From: Streptomyces sp. V3I8
Lineage (GTDB): Bacteria > Actinomycetota > Actinomycetes > Streptomycetales > Streptomycetaceae
Reading direction: 5' to 3'
Length of the DNA: 64,000 nt
Assembly (NCBI RefSeq): GCF_030817535.1
Contig: NZ_JAUSZL010000002.1
Span: 8,246,001 to 8,310,000, forward strand
The notes under the pieces were generated by a model, which was not told the DNA's origin, did not search any database, and worked only from the letters and a program-made list of their open reading frames with translations. The first letter of the stretch is position 1, and the number at the start of each line of letters is the position of its first letter. This document shows, in pieces, positions 55,788 through 64,000 of the stretch. The translations under genes and the position numbers were made by a program.

Positions 55788-56784
55788 GCGCCTCCGCCGG
55801 CGCGGGGTGCCGGTGCCGACCGTCACCCCGATCCCGATCCCGATCCCGATCCCGATCCCGATCCTGGTCCTGGTCCTGGTCCTGATTCCTGTCCGGATCC
55901 CGGTCCTGGTCCCGGTCCCGGCGGCCCCCGTGGTGCACGACGGCGACGGCCAGCAGTCCGAGCGCGAGCCCCGCCACTGTCTGCGTACCGAAGTGCTCGC
56001 CGAACATCAGCGCGCCCCACACGGCCGTGACCGGGGCCATCAGGAACATCAGCGTGTTGACCTCGGTCACCCCGGAGCGCCGCAGGATCAGCCAGTACAG
56101 CCCGTACCCGCCGAACGTGGAAAGCACCACGAGCCACACCACCGCGGTCCAGAAGGAACCGTCCGCCGGTGGCGTCAGGCCTCCGGTGACGGCCGCCAGC
56201 ACGGTGAACACGACGGCGCTGGTCACGGCGTGGACCGTCATCGACACCATCGGGCGGACGTCCGTGCGGGACCGGCGGTCCAGGAACGTCGCCGCGACCA
56301 GGCTCAGCATGCCGAGGAACGGTACGAGGTACGCCCACCACGCGACGCCCGTCGCGGCACCCGCGTCGGCCGCGGTGACGACGACCACCCCCGCCACGCC
56401 CAGGCCCAGCCCGAGCCACTGGGTGCGCGACACCGCCACACCCAGCAGCGGCCCGGCCAGCGCGCCGGCCACCAGCGGCTGCGTGCCGTCGATGAGGGCC
56501 GTCGTCCCGCTGGAGACGCCCAGCTCGATCGCGTAGTACACGGTCAGGAGGTAGCCGCTCTGCGACAGCAGTCCGACGACGGCCTGCCGCAGCAGCTCAC
56601 GGGGTCCGAGCCCGCGCCAGGAGGAACGGGCGGCGGTCAGGGCGACGACGCCGAGGGCGAGGGCCAGCGGGAGGAAGCGCCACATGAGGAGCGTGACCGC
56701 CGAGGCACTGCCCGACCCGAGTTTGGCTCCGATGAAACCGGAGCTCCAGGCCCCCACGAATGCGACCGACAGAAGAATGTTCAC
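55765..56784 (-). CDS. EamA transporter with charged repeat tail
   Basis: About 339 aa. Ten membrane helices in two EamA halves (VAFVGAWSSGFIGAKLG; LMFLMAPVTAVWGALMFGEHFG). The C-terminal about 45 residues are low-complexity Arg/Asp/Gln (RDRDQDRDPDR...), encoded by hexamer tandem repeats. GTG 56784 is chosen because GTG 56796 overlaps the ribosome site. Its 3' end overlaps the convergent lysE gene by 23 bp. Divergent from a TetR gene with shared operators, so a regulated efflux pump is likely. Confidence 0.85.
   Translation of the reverse strand: MNILLSVAFVGAWSSGFIGAKLGSGSASAVTLLMWRFLPLALALGVVALTAARSSWRGLGPRELLRQAVVGLLSQSGYLLTVYYAIELGVSSGTTALIDGTQPLVAGALAGPLLGVAVSRTQWLGLGLGVAGVVVVTAADAGAATGVAWWAYLVPFLGMLSLVAATFLDRRSRTDVRPMVSMTVHAVTSAVVFTVLAAVTGGLTPPADGSFWTAVVWLVVLSTFGGYGLYWLILRRSGVTEVNTLMFLMAPVTAVWGALMFGEHFGTQTVAGLALGLLAVAVVHHGGRRDRDQDRDPDRNQDQDQDQDRDRDRDRDRDRGDGRHRHPAPAEALTPRRSA
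55827..55880 (-). repeat. Hexamer tandem repeats in the EamA tail
   Basis: Six perfect CCCGAT units (55827-55862), followed by CCTGGT units, within the 3' end of the gene; encode alternating Asp/Arg/Gln. Confidence 0.85.
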
Positions 56785-56823
56785 GGCTCCGCACACCTCC
56801 CGAGGTGGCTGGCGGACTCAGAA

Positions 56824-56872
56824 GTATACCGATCTGTATACCCATAGGAACCGAGTATACAGATCGGTCTAC
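56824..56872. promoter_or_regulatory. Two TetR operators in inverted orientation
   Basis: GTATACCGATCTGTATAC (56824-56841) and its near-perfect inverse GTATACAGATCGGTCTAC (56855-56872), 13 bp apart. Each is itself semi-palindromic. They overlap the region where both the EamA and TetR promoters must lie; TACAAT at 56870 is a likely -10 for tetR. Confidence 0.8.
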
Positions 56873-56881
56873 AATGGGCGG

Positions 56882-57487
56882 ATGAGCGCCACGGACGCAC
56901 CCCGCCGAGTACCGATGACCCCTGCCGCACGCCGTGCCCTGGCCGCGGCGGGGCGGCTGTTCTACGAGCGCGGGATCCACGCGGTCGGCGTCGATCTGAT
57001 CGCGGCGGAGGCGGGCGTCACCAAGAAGACGCTCTACGACCGCTTCGGCTCCAAGGACCAGATCGTCGTCGAGTACCTCGCCGACCGCGACGAACGCTGG
57101 CGTGCCCGCCTCGCCGAACGCCTCGACGCCTGCCCGTCGCCGCGCGGCCGTGTCCTGACCGTCTTCGACGTGTCGCACGAGTGGATGGACGAGAACAGCC
57201 CCAGGGGCTGCGGCATGGTCAACGCCCACGCGGAGATCGACGATCCCTCCCACCCGGCGTACGCGATCATCACCGGCCAGAAGCGGTGGATGCTCACCCT
57301 GTTCACCGACCTCGTGCGCCCGCTCGCACCCGCCTCGGCCGACACGCTGGGCCGCGCCCTGATGCTGCTCCACGAGGGCGCGCTCGTCGCCTTCGGCCTG
57401 CGCATCTTCCCCGGAGCGCTGGAGCAGGCCCGCGAGCAGGCGGCGGTCCTGCTCGACGGCGCCGTCGGCCGGGCGCCCGCGAACTGA
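56882..57487 (+). CDS. TetR-family regulator
   Basis: 201 aa. HTH: AAGRLFYERGIHAVGVDLIAAEAGVTKKTLYDRFGSKDQIV. C-terminal ligand domain with a GCGMVNAHAEI stretch, a TetR subgroup common with transporters. Apparently leaderless: -10 TACAAT ends 6 nt before ATG. Probably represses the divergent EamA gene and itself. Confidence 0.9.
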   Translation: MSATDAPRRVPMTPAARRALAAAGRLFYERGIHAVGVDLIAAEAGVTKKTLYDRFGSKDQIVVEYLADRDERWRARLAERLDACPSPRGRVLTVFDVSHEWMDENSPRGCGMVNAHAEIDDPSHPAYAIITGQKRWMLTLFTDLVRPLAPASADTLGRALMLLHEGALVAFGLRIFPGALEQAREQAAVLLDGAVGRAPAN

Positions 57488-57572
57488 CCGGCCGGGCGCC
57501 CCTCCGGTCCACGTACCGACCCACCGCACGAAGACCGCTCCGCATCGGCGATAGTGAACCCCTGATCGAAAG

Positions 57573-59033
57573 ATGTATCGAGCAATCAAAGTGGTCGGGA
57601 CGGGCGTGGACACCAGCAAGGGCAGTGCGGACGACATCGCGGAGCGGCACACCGAGGACGCCGGACCGGCGGGACCGGTGCCGGCGGCCACGGCCGACCC
57701 CGCGGATCCCCGGGAAGCCGCGGATCCCGGGGAAGCCGCGGACCCCGGGGAAGCCGCGGACCCCGGGGTCCCGGCGGACCGGGGGAGGAGCGGATGGCGC
57801 CGCTGGGCCATGGACGCCCGGCCGCTGCGCAGGCCCGCGTACCGCCGCCTCTGGTCCTCGACCATCGTGACCGCCGTGGGCAGCCAGCTCACCGCCGTCG
57901 CCGTGCCGAAGCAGATCTACGACATCACCGGGTCCTCGGCCTGGGTCGGTTACGCGAGCTTCGCGGGACTGCTGCCCCTCGTCGTCTTCGCGCTCTGGGG
58001 CGGTGCGATCGCGGACACCGTGGACCGGCGCAAGCTCCTCCTCGTCACCAACACCGGTATCGCCGTCACCTCCCTGCTCTTCTGGGTCCAGGCCGTCACC
58101 GGACTCGCCTCGGTCGCCGTCCTGATGCTGCTGCTCGCCCTCCAGCAGGCCTTCTTCGGCCTCAACTCCCCGGCCCGCCAGGCCTCCATCGCCCGGCTCG
58201 TACCCAAGGAGGAACTGGCCGCGGCGAACGCGCTCGGCTCGACGGTCATGCAGACCGGCCTGGTCGCCGGCCCGCTGCTCGCCGGAGCGCTCATCCCCGT
58301 GGTGGGCCTGGCCGAGCTCTATCTGATCGACGCCGTGGCCCTGTGCGTCACCGTGTGGGCCGTCTACCGCCTGCCCGCGCTGCCGCCCCTGGCCACCGCC
58401 GCGGCGCGGGCCGGCCGGGCCGGGCTGCGGGGGATCGCGGAGGGGTTCCGCTACATCTCGCTCAACCAGGTACTGCTGCTGTCCTTCCTCGCCGACATCA
58501 TCGCCATGGTGTTCGGCATGCCCCGCGCCCTCTTCCCCCAGCTCGCCGCGCAGACGTACACGTCGTACGACGAAGGCGTGGCGCTCGGCCTGCTGTTCGC
58601 GGCGGTGCCCATCGGCGCGGTGCTCGGCGGACTGGTGTCGGGCACCTTCTCCGGGGCCCGCCGGCACGGCCTCATGGTCATCGTCGCCGTGATCGCCTGG
58701 GGCGTGGCCATCACCGGGTTCGGGCTGAGCGCCAACCTCTGGGTGGCCGTGGCGTTCCTCGCCGCCGCGGGAGTCGCCGACATGGTCTCCATGGTCTTCC
58801 GCGGAGCCATCCTCCTCTCCGCCGTCACCGACGAGCTGCGGGGCCGCATGCAGGGCGTCTTCACGGTCGTCGTGGCGGGCGGTCCGCGGCTGGCCGACGT
58901 ACTGCACGGCACGGCCGGATCGGCACTGGGCGCCCGTACGGCGGTCGCGGGCGGCGGTCTGCTCGTCGTCGTGTCCATGCTGGTGCTGGCCGCGACGATG
59001 CCGGCGCTGCGCCGCTACGGCGCGAGCGCCTGA
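57573..59033 (+). CDS. MFS transporter (EntS/Tet_3 type)
   Basis: 486 aa. About 80 N-terminal residues are disordered and repetitive (EAADPG). Then twelve membrane segments with MFS motifs (LWSSTIVTAVGSQLTAVAVPKQIYDITGS, GGAIADTVDRRKLLLVTN, SPARQASIARLVP). Similar to enterobactin/macrolide exporters. The long N-terminus makes the start uncertain (57573 or GTG 57609). Substrate unknown. Confidence 0.85.
   Translation: MYRAIKVVGTGVDTSKGSADDIAERHTEDAGPAGPVPAATADPADPREAADPGEAADPGEAADPGVPADRGRSGWRRWAMDARPLRRPAYRRLWSSTIVTAVGSQLTAVAVPKQIYDITGSSAWVGYASFAGLLPLVVFALWGGAIADTVDRRKLLLVTNTGIAVTSLLFWVQAVTGLASVAVLMLLLALQQAFFGLNSPARQASIARLVPKEELAAANALGSTVMQTGLVAGPLLAGALIPVVGLAELYLIDAVALCVTVWAVYRLPALPPLATAAARAGRAGLRGIAEGFRYISLNQVLLLSFLADIIAMVFGMPRALFPQLAAQTYTSYDEGVALGLLFAAVPIGAVLGGLVSGTFSGARRHGLMVIVAVIAWGVAITGFGLSANLWVAVAFLAAAGVADMVSMVFRGAILLSAVTDELRGRMQGVFTVVVAGGPRLADVLHGTAGSALGARTAVAGGGLLVVVSMLVLAATMPALRRYGASA
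57717..57770 (+). repeat. 18-bp tandem repeats in the MFS N-terminus
   Basis: Three copies of GCCGCGGAYCCCGGGGAA/TC in frame, encoding (AADPGE)n; flexible cytoplasmic tail. Confidence 0.8.
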
Positions 59034-59039
59034 CCGACG

Positions 59040-59111
59040 GGAAGCGCCTGACCGGTCGGAAGCGTCCGGCCGGTCGGAAGCGTCCGGCCGACCGGAAGAC
59101 TCCGACCGGCC
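59040..59111 (+). repeat. 18-bp tandem repeats between MFS and DUF4180 genes
   Basis: Four units of GGAAGCGYCYGRCCGGTC type, immediately after the MFS stop codon. Each contains a GACCGGTC-like palindrome, so the transcript could fold as a chain of hairpins and act as terminator. Confidence 0.7.
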
Positions 59112-59186
59112 GGGAGTGCCCGGAGAGCCCACGTCTCCCGGGAATCCCGTCGCTCTCGGCCGCGTACGGAACTAGCCTCGTCCTTC

Positions 59187-59549
59187 ATGAACATCTTGCG
59201 GACGATCCATGACGTGCCCGTCTTCCTGTGCGCCGCCGAGGGCGAGCCCATCGGCGGCGAACGCGACGCCCTGGACGTCATCGGCGAGGCCTCCTACCAG
59301 GGCGCGCGGTGGGCCGTCGTGCCCGCCGCGCGGCTGGACGGGACGTTCTTCCGGCTGAGCACGCGCGTCGCCGGCGACATCGTCCAGAAGTTCGCGAACT
59401 ACCGCCTCGGGCTCGTGGTCCTCGGGGACATCTCCCACCACACGGCCGGCAGTTCCGCGCTGCGCGACTTCGTCCGCGAGTGCAACCGCGGACAGCAGAC
59501 CTGGTTCGTCGCCGACACCGACGAGCTGGCGCGGCGGCTGGGCGGCTGA
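59187..59549 (+). CDS. DUF4180 protein
   Basis: 120 aa. DUF4180 signature: FFRLSTRVAGDIVQKFANYRLGLVVLGDIS, SSALRDFVRECNRGQQTWFVADTDEL. Small cytoplasmic alpha/beta protein of unknown function. Probably leaderless (TAGCCT -10 just before ATG). Confidence 0.85.
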   Translation: MNILRTIHDVPVFLCAAEGEPIGGERDALDVIGEASYQGARWAVVPAARLDGTFFRLSTRVAGDIVQKFANYRLGLVVLGDISHHTAGSSALRDFVRECNRGQQTWFVADTDELARRLGG

Positions 59550-59560
59550 GGACGAAGGGC

Positions 59561-60466
59561 TCAGCCGTCGATGTCCGCCGCGGCCCGCGCGATCAGCTCC
59601 TGCAGGTAGAGGCCGCGCCGGGAGTCCAGCTCGCCGGGGACTCCCGTCCGCACGGCGGTGGCGAAGTCCCGGCGCAGCACCGGCCAGCACTCGTCGTGGT
59701 CGAGGCCGGCGGCGTCGTACACGAGCCCGGACCGCGGCCCGAACAGCTCGATCCGCATGATCCCGGGCTCCACGACGACCGACCCGGACAGCGAGGCCTG
59801 ACTGACCGCACCGCTCTCGTGCTCGCAGATCAACTCCACCCACCGGCGCGGGTCGCCACTGGCGCGGACCCGTACGACGGGCCCCACGGCGGCGTCCAGC
59901 AGGTCCAGGACGTGGGGTCCGAGATCCAGCAGCGCGCCGTGCTCCAGGCGCCAGGGGGTCGCGAAGTCGCCGCCGAGGAAGGCCCCGCCCAGACAGGCCG
60001 ACCGGGCGCCCGCCACCTCGATGCCCCGCGCGGCCCGCAGGAACTCCCGCGCCACGGGGTGGTACCGGTTGGTGAGGACGACCTGCGAGACGACCCCGGC
60101 CTCGTCGATCGCGTCGACCAGCCGTCGCGCGGACGGCACGTCCAGCCCGATCGGCTTCTCCAGCAGCAGGGCCTTGCCGGCCTTCGCCGCGCGGCCCGCG
60201 AGGTCCGCCTGGACGTCCGGCGGCACCGCGAAGGCCACCGCCTCGCACCGGTCGAGCAACTCCTCGAAACGCGCCACGGCGAGCGCCCCGTACGGCTCGG
60301 CGGTCTCCCGCGCCGCCTCCGGACGCCGTGCCCACACCGCCGTCAGCTCGGTCTCGGGCCCGGCGGCGAGCACGGGCGCGTGCACCCCGCGCGCCCAGGG
60401 ACCGGCGCCGACCAGGCCGACCTTGACGGGGGAGTGGGGCCAGGAGGAAGGGATGATGTCGGCCAC
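59561..60466 (-). CDS. Gfo/Idh/MocA-family oxidoreductase
   Basis: 301 aa. Rossmann start VKVGLVGAGPWARGVHAPVL; catalytic-type motif LLLEKPIGLDVPSARRLVDA (EKP); C-terminal beta domain. NAD(P)-dependent dehydrogenase of sugars or inositols. GTG start. Substrate unknown; overall glycan theme suggests sugar metabolism. Confidence 0.88.
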   Translation of the reverse strand: MADIIPSSWPHSPVKVGLVGAGPWARGVHAPVLAAGPETELTAVWARRPEAARETAEPYGALAVARFEELLDRCEAVAFAVPPDVQADLAGRAAKAGKALLLEKPIGLDVPSARRLVDAIDEAGVVSQVVLTNRYHPVAREFLRAARGIEVAGARSACLGGAFLGGDFATPWRLEHGALLDLGPHVLDLLDAAVGPVVRVRASGDPRRWVELICEHESGAVSQASLSGSVVVEPGIMRIELFGPRSGLVYDAAGLDHDECWPVLRRDFATAVRTGVPGELDSRRGLYLQELIARAAADIDG

Positions 60467-60719
60467 GGAAGTCCAATCTGCGCTACGGGATCACGGTCGG
60501 GGAGCGGCGACCGTGCAACGAACGACCGCGACCGGACGTGCCCGTGGTGACACGGAACAGCCCCTGCGCGCGCCCGGCCTCGCGGGTACCCACAGGGGCC
60601 GGATCCCGAACCGGCGCACGGCGGGTCCCTACTACGTTCTCAGTAGCTGTAACTGCCAGCAGGCGTACGACGACAGGGAGGCCCGCATCCGGAGAAACTG
60701 GGCGGTCCGACCAGCTTCC

Positions 60720-61118
60720 ATGAGGAGACCGCCTGCCGTGGCCGTATTTCTTCACCGAGCAAGCCGTCCGGCCTTTCGGCGACGTCGGTACGTTGCTCCG
60801 ATCCGGGCGGCGGTCCTGGCCCTGACCGGACTCGGCGCTCTCAAGGCTCCGGAGGCGTCCGGCAAGGGGTTCGCCACGCCGGGCATCGAGTCCCGGAAGG
60901 CGTTCGGCCTGCTGGCACAACGTTTCCCCGCAACCGCTGCCGACGGTGCGCCCGCCCGGACCGTTTTCGTCGCGCCGAGCGGAGAGCGGATCACCGCCCC
61001 TGCGAACACCGCAGCCGGCGCGGTCACCGCCGCCGTACCGATCGCCCTGACACCGGCCCCGGCAGCGGTCCGCGGGGACAGCGACGTGTTCCGGAGCACC
61101 GACCGGAGAATGGTATGA
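60720..61118 (+). pseudogene. MMPL transporter N-terminal stub
   Basis: 132 codons. The first 95 residues match the N-terminus of MMPL/RND lipid exporters: VFLHRASRPAFRRRRYV, one membrane helix, then FATPGIESRKAFGLLAQRFP and TVFVAPSGERITAPANTA. A full protein would be about 700 aa; here similarity stops and a short unrelated tail leads to TGA. The stop overlaps the start of the histidine kinase gene (ATGA), so the deletion fused the stub to this operon. May still be translated as a membrane peptide. Confidence 0.78.
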
Positions 61119-62380
61119 GTACCGGTCCTGAGCGTTACACCGACCGTTTCGAGCGGTACGCCGACCGCCATCCTCGTGTCGTCGACGCGGTCGTGGTCCT
61201 GGTACTGATGGCCTGCGCGGTCGTGGGCAGTGGTCTCACCAGGCCCGGCGCCGCCCCGCCCCGGCGTGACACCACCGTCCTGGTCGTGATGGGGGCCTCG
61301 TGTCTCGCTCTGTTCAGACACCGGAGCCATCCGCGGACCGTCACCGTCGTCAACGCGGTATGCATCGTGGCCGTCACCGCGCTGGAGTACGTGCTGACCC
61401 CCCTGCTGCTGGCTCCCGTCATGGGGGCGCTGTACTGGCTGACCACGCACACCGGGCTCAGGACCGCACGCTTTTACGGTGTCACCACGGCAGTGGCTCT
61501 GATGGCCACGTCAGCGGTCTTCGACCCGACATACGCCTCTTCCCCCGTGCCACGGTCCATCGGCTACTGTTTCTGGCTGTCGCTGCCGCTCGCCGCCGGC
61601 AGCATGACGAGACTGCGGCGCGCCTACGTGGCGTCGATGCGGGCCCGCGCTGAACACGCCGAGCGGACCCGGGACGAGGAGGCACGGCTGCGTGCCACCG
61701 AAGAACGCATGCGCATCGCCCGCGAACTGCACGACGTCGTGGCGCATCATCTGGCCCTCGCCAACGCCCAGGCAGGCACGGCCGCCCACTTCGCGCTCAC
61801 CGACCCGCAACGGACGAAGGAGATCCTCACCGGCCTGACCGGCACCACGTCCTCCGCGCTGCGCGAACTGAAGGCCACGCTGGGACTGCTGCGCCACGAC
61901 GGCGCCCCGGTCCCCGGACCGCTGGAACCCTCTCCTGGCCTCGCCCGCCTGCCCGAGCTGGTGTCGACGTGTGCGTCCGCGGGGTTCACCGTCACGGTCA
62001 CCACGACGGGCGAGCCTCGTCCGCTCACCTCCGGGGTGGACCTGACCGCGTTCCGGATCGTGCAGGAGGCGCTCACCAACGCCACCAAGCACGCCGCCGC
62101 GGACTCGGCACACGTACATCTCGCCTACAAGGACCGCCGCTTGCTGATCACGGTCACCAACGACGCACCGTACGGCGCCCCCGATGCGGCCGCAGCCGAG
62201 CCGAGCCAGGGCTTCGGCATCATGGGCATGCGCGAACGAGCCCACACCGTCGGCGGTGAATTCCGCGCGGGACCCCGCCCGGGAGGCGGCTTCGAAGTCG
62301 CGGCCGGCCTGCCGCTCCCGTCCGCCGCACCCGAAGCGTCCCCGAAGGCCGCAGATGATCCAACAGGAGAACAGGCATGA
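61115..62380 (+). CDS. NarL-type sensor histidine kinase
   Basis: 421 aa. Five to six membrane segments in the first 170 residues. HisKA_3 motif RIARELHDVVAHHLALANAQ, then N-box (FRIVQEALTNATKHA) and G-box (GFGIMGMRERA). Autophosphorylates on His in response to a membrane signal. ATGA-coupled both to the MMPL stub and to the response regulator. In related loci such pairs control adjacent exporters, which fits the MMPL origin. Confidence 0.9.
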   Translation: MSTGPERYTDRFERYADRHPRVVDAVVVLVLMACAVVGSGLTRPGAAPPRRDTTVLVVMGASCLALFRHRSHPRTVTVVNAVCIVAVTALEYVLTPLLLAPVMGALYWLTTHTGLRTARFYGVTTAVALMATSAVFDPTYASSPVPRSIGYCFWLSLPLAAGSMTRLRRAYVASMRARAEHAERTRDEEARLRATEERMRIARELHDVVAHHLALANAQAGTAAHFALTDPQRTKEILTGLTGTTSSALRELKATLGLLRHDGAPVPGPLEPSPGLARLPELVSTCASAGFTVTVTTTGEPRPLTSGVDLTAFRIVQEALTNATKHAAADSAHVHLAYKDRRLLITVTNDAPYGAPDAAAAEPSQGFGIMGMRERAHTVGGEFRAGPRPGGGFEVAAGLPLPSAAPEASPKAADDPTGEQA

Positions 62381-63057
62381 CCATCAGGGTGCTGCTCGCC
62401 GACGACCAGACCTTGCTGCGGGCGACCTTCCGGATGCTGATCGACTCCTGTGAGGACATGACCGTGGTCGGGGAAGCCTCCGACGGCGCGGAGGCGGTGG
62501 ACCTGGCCCGCGCCCACCACCCCGACATCGTCCTCATGGACATCCGCATGCCGGGCACGGACGGTCTGGCCGCCACGTCGGCCATCTGCGCGGACCCGGA
62601 CCTGGCCGCGACCCGCGTCCTCATCCTGACCACGTTCGAGACCGAGGAGTACGTCGCCCAGGCGCTGCACGCCGGTGCCAGCGGGTTCCTGGGCAAGGAC
62701 GTCACCACCGACACCCTGCTGGCCGGCCTGCGCACGGTGGCGTCCGGCGAGGCCCTTCTGTCCCCCACCGCCACCCGTACCCTGATCGTCAACTTCCTCA
62801 TGACACCGGCCCCCGGGGTTTTGCCCGTATCAGCACAGCACCTGTCGGGGCTCACCGCCCGCGAACGCGAGACGATGGCCATGGCCGCCGAGGGGAAGTC
62901 CAACACCGAGATCGCCGAGACACTCACGATCAGCCCGCTGACCGTACGCACCCACGTCTACCGCGCGATGGCGAAACTGGGCGCCCGCGACCGCGCTCAA
63001 CTGGTCGTCATCGCCTACCGGACCGGCCTGGTGCAGGTGACTCGGTCAACGCCCTGA
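62377..63057 (+). CDS. NarL/LuxR-type response regulator
   Basis: 226 aa. Receiver domain with LLADDQTLLR and phospho-acceptor LMDIRMPG (D55); C-terminal LuxR HTH (LTARERETMAMAAEGKSNTEIAETLTISPLTVRTHVYRAMAKLG). Overlaps the kinase gene by ATGA. Probably controls drug or lipid efflux, lost nearby. Confidence 0.92.
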   Translation: MTIRVLLADDQTLLRATFRMLIDSCEDMTVVGEASDGAEAVDLARAHHPDIVLMDIRMPGTDGLAATSAICADPDLAATRVLILTTFETEEYVAQALHAGASGFLGKDVTTDTLLAGLRTVASGEALLSPTATRTLIVNFLMTPAPGVLPVSAQHLSGLTARERETMAMAAEGKSNTEIAETLTISPLTVRTHVYRAMAKLGARDRAQLVVIAYRTGLVQVTRSTP

Positions 63058-63158
63058 CCGTGCACCGGCAATCGGCCTCGGGACGACGTCGACGAGGGGC
63101 GGACGTCCGTGCGATGCCGTCCCGTACCGGCGGTGCGGACCGGGCGGCGCCGTGGAAC

Positions 63159-63186
63159 CCCCGCCCGGGCGAAGCCCGGAGCGGGG
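63159..63186. terminator. Hairpin between response regulator and glgB
   Basis: CCCCGCCCGGGC-GAA-GCCCGGAGCGGGG: 12-bp stem with one bulged A. Between convergent genes, likely bidirectional terminator. Confidence 0.65.
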
Positions 63187-63244
63187 TGCGTGCTTCGGGG
63201 GTCCCGCGGGCCGGAGGCCGGGGGCGGGAGGGCGACGGCAGGGC

Positions 63245-64000
63245 CTAGACCGGCCGCAGCCACACCGTCGCCAGCGGCGGCAGGGTGAGCCGCACGCAGG
63301 CCGCCCATCCCTGCCACCCCTCCGTGTCCGCCTTGACCGGCGCGGTGCGGGTGACCCCGCTGCCGCCGAAGCACGACGCGTCGGTGTTCAGGACCTCCCG
63401 CCAGGCGGGCACGTGGTCGGGAACACCCAGCCGGTAGTCGTGCCGCACCACGGGCGAGAAGTTGGACACGGCCAGCAGCGGCGACCCGTCGGCGGCGTAC
63501 CGCAGGAAGGCGAACACGTTGTCCTCCGCCGCGTCCCCGGCGACCCAGGCGAACCCGGCGGGAGAGGTGTCCCGCTCCCAGAGCGCGCGCGTGGCCCGGT
63601 ACTGCGTGTTGAGCTCGCGCACGAGGTTGCGGACGCCCCGGTGGTCGGCCTCGGCCCCGTACGCCGGATCCAGCAGTCCCCAGTCGGGGCCGTGCGCCTC
63701 CGACCACTCGGCGCCCTGTGCGAACTCCTGCCCCATGAAGAGGAGCTGCTTGCCGGGGTGGGCCCACATGAAGCCCAGGTAGGCACGGTGGGTGGCGCGC
63801 CGCTGCCACCAGTCGCCGGGCATCTTCGACACCAGCGCCTGCTTGCCGTGCACGACCTCGTCGTGCGAGATGGGCAGCACGTAGTTCTCGCTGTACGCGT
63901 ACACCATCGAGAACGTCATCTCGTGGTGGTGGTACTTGCGGTGCACCGGCTCGTGGCGGATGTACTCCAGCGAGTCGTGCATCCAGCCCATGTTCCACTT
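63245..64000 (-). CDS. glgB: 1,4-alpha-glucan branching enzyme, C-terminal part (5' end outside window)
   Basis: 252 codons to the window edge, no start seen. Highly typical GlgB C-terminal half: YHHHEMTFSMVYAYSENYVLPISHDEVVHGK, GDWWQRRATHRAYLGFMWAHPGKQLLFMGQEFAQGAEW, then the C-terminal beta domain ending TVWLRPV. Forms alpha-1,6 branches in glycogen, cytoplasmic. The nucleophile Asp and acid Glu are upstream, outside the window. Confidence 0.92.
   Translation of the reverse strand, partial: KWNMGWMHDSLEYIRHEPVHRKYHHHEMTFSMVYAYSENYVLPISHDEVVHGKQALVSKMPGDWWQRRATHRAYLGFMWAHPGKQLLFMGQEFAQGAEWSEAHGPDWGLLDPAYGAEADHRGVRNLVRELNTQYRATRALWERDTSPAGFAWVAGDAAEDNVFAFLRYAADGSPLLAVSNFSPVVRHDYRLGVPDHVPAWREVLNTDASCFGGSGVTRTAPVKADTEGWQGWAACVRLTLPPLATVWLRPV

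Noticed and set aside
60584..60591. GGGTACCC as a SigB promoter upstream of the MMPL stub
   Set aside because: A palindromic restriction-site-like sequence, about 130 bp from the nearest start, with no -35.

Overview
The window is about 64 kb of very GC-rich DNA with strong G/C bias at third codon positions, many twin-arginine or Sec-exported enzymes, overlapping ATGA gene junctions and several apparently leaderless starts. Gene content points to Streptomyces: a close relative of the S. plicatus endo-beta-N-acetylglucosaminidase H, a clpP3-clpP4-popR locus, a CebR-type operator, a SigB/SigF/SigG-like sigma factor, and DUF6230/DUF6114, CsbD and DUF6479 genes. No rRNA, tRNA, CRISPR array, phage genes or PKS/NRPS genes were seen.

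Layout. 1-4.0 kb: polysaccharide-degrading operon (3' part of a PL8 lyase, a small secreted heparin-lyase-like protein, a GH35 beta-galactosidase). 4.0-6.7 kb: scar of several decayed insertion sequences that has removed the 3' two-thirds of a macrolide-type glycosyltransferase, next to an intact Vat-like streptogramin/chloramphenicol O-acetyltransferase and a divergent TetR regulator. 6.7-13.3 kb: secreted proteins (AA10 lytic monooxygenase behind a CebR box, a small Cys-rich protein, Endo H), a vWA protein and a GAF-PP2C phosphatase. 13.4-20.4 kb: a self-contained regulon consisting of SIS isomerase, binding protein and two ABC permeases, divergent from GH89 alpha-N-acetylglucosaminidase and a GntR regulator, with two GTACC-containing inverted repeats in the shared promoter region. 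20.5-22.3 kb: clpP3-clpP4 and convergent popR. 22.3-30 kb: CDF metal exporter, TerD-CAP fusion, serine hydrolase, aldo/keto reductase, MBL hydrolase, DUF1232 protein, FAD monooxygenase. 30.1-33.3 kb: a very large exported TolB-propeller/amidohydrolase gene broken by a single-base frameshift. 33.9-37.6 kb: orphan sugar-binding lipoprotein, secreted protein, DUF6230-DUF6114 pair. 37.8-43.8 kb: EamA transporter, an iron-containing redox enzyme with a CDGSH-like protein, DUF6479, a general-stress sigma factor, ANTAR protein, CsbD, a HemK2-like methyltransferase and a small hydrophilic protein; three of these carry a G-N-N-T/GGGTAC promoter close to the start codon, as expected for a SigB-type regulon. 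43.9-50.8 kb: ROK regulator followed by GH27 alpha-galactosidase, GH95 fucosidase and SGNH hydrolase. 50.9-60.5 kb: universal stress protein, DUF4032 protein, hypothetical, ArgP-type LysR/LysE exporter pair, EamA/TetR pair with double operators, MFS transporter, DUF4180, Gfo/Idh/MocA oxidoreductase. 60.7-63.1 kb: an MMPL-transporter stub translationally coupled to a NarL-type two-component system. 63.2-64 kb: 3' end of glgB, running off the window.

The recurring theme is breakdown of complex glycans (glycosaminoglycan-type lyases, Endo H, GH35, GH89, GH27, GH95, AA10), each locus with its own local regulator. The most interesting candidate for an undescribed system is the GH89-GntR/SIS-ABC divergent regulon. 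Next in interest are the GGGTAC promoter cluster around the sigma factor, the TerD-double-CAP fusion, and the MMPL remnant coupled to a sensor kinase. All functional calls are from reading sequence; no database search was run.
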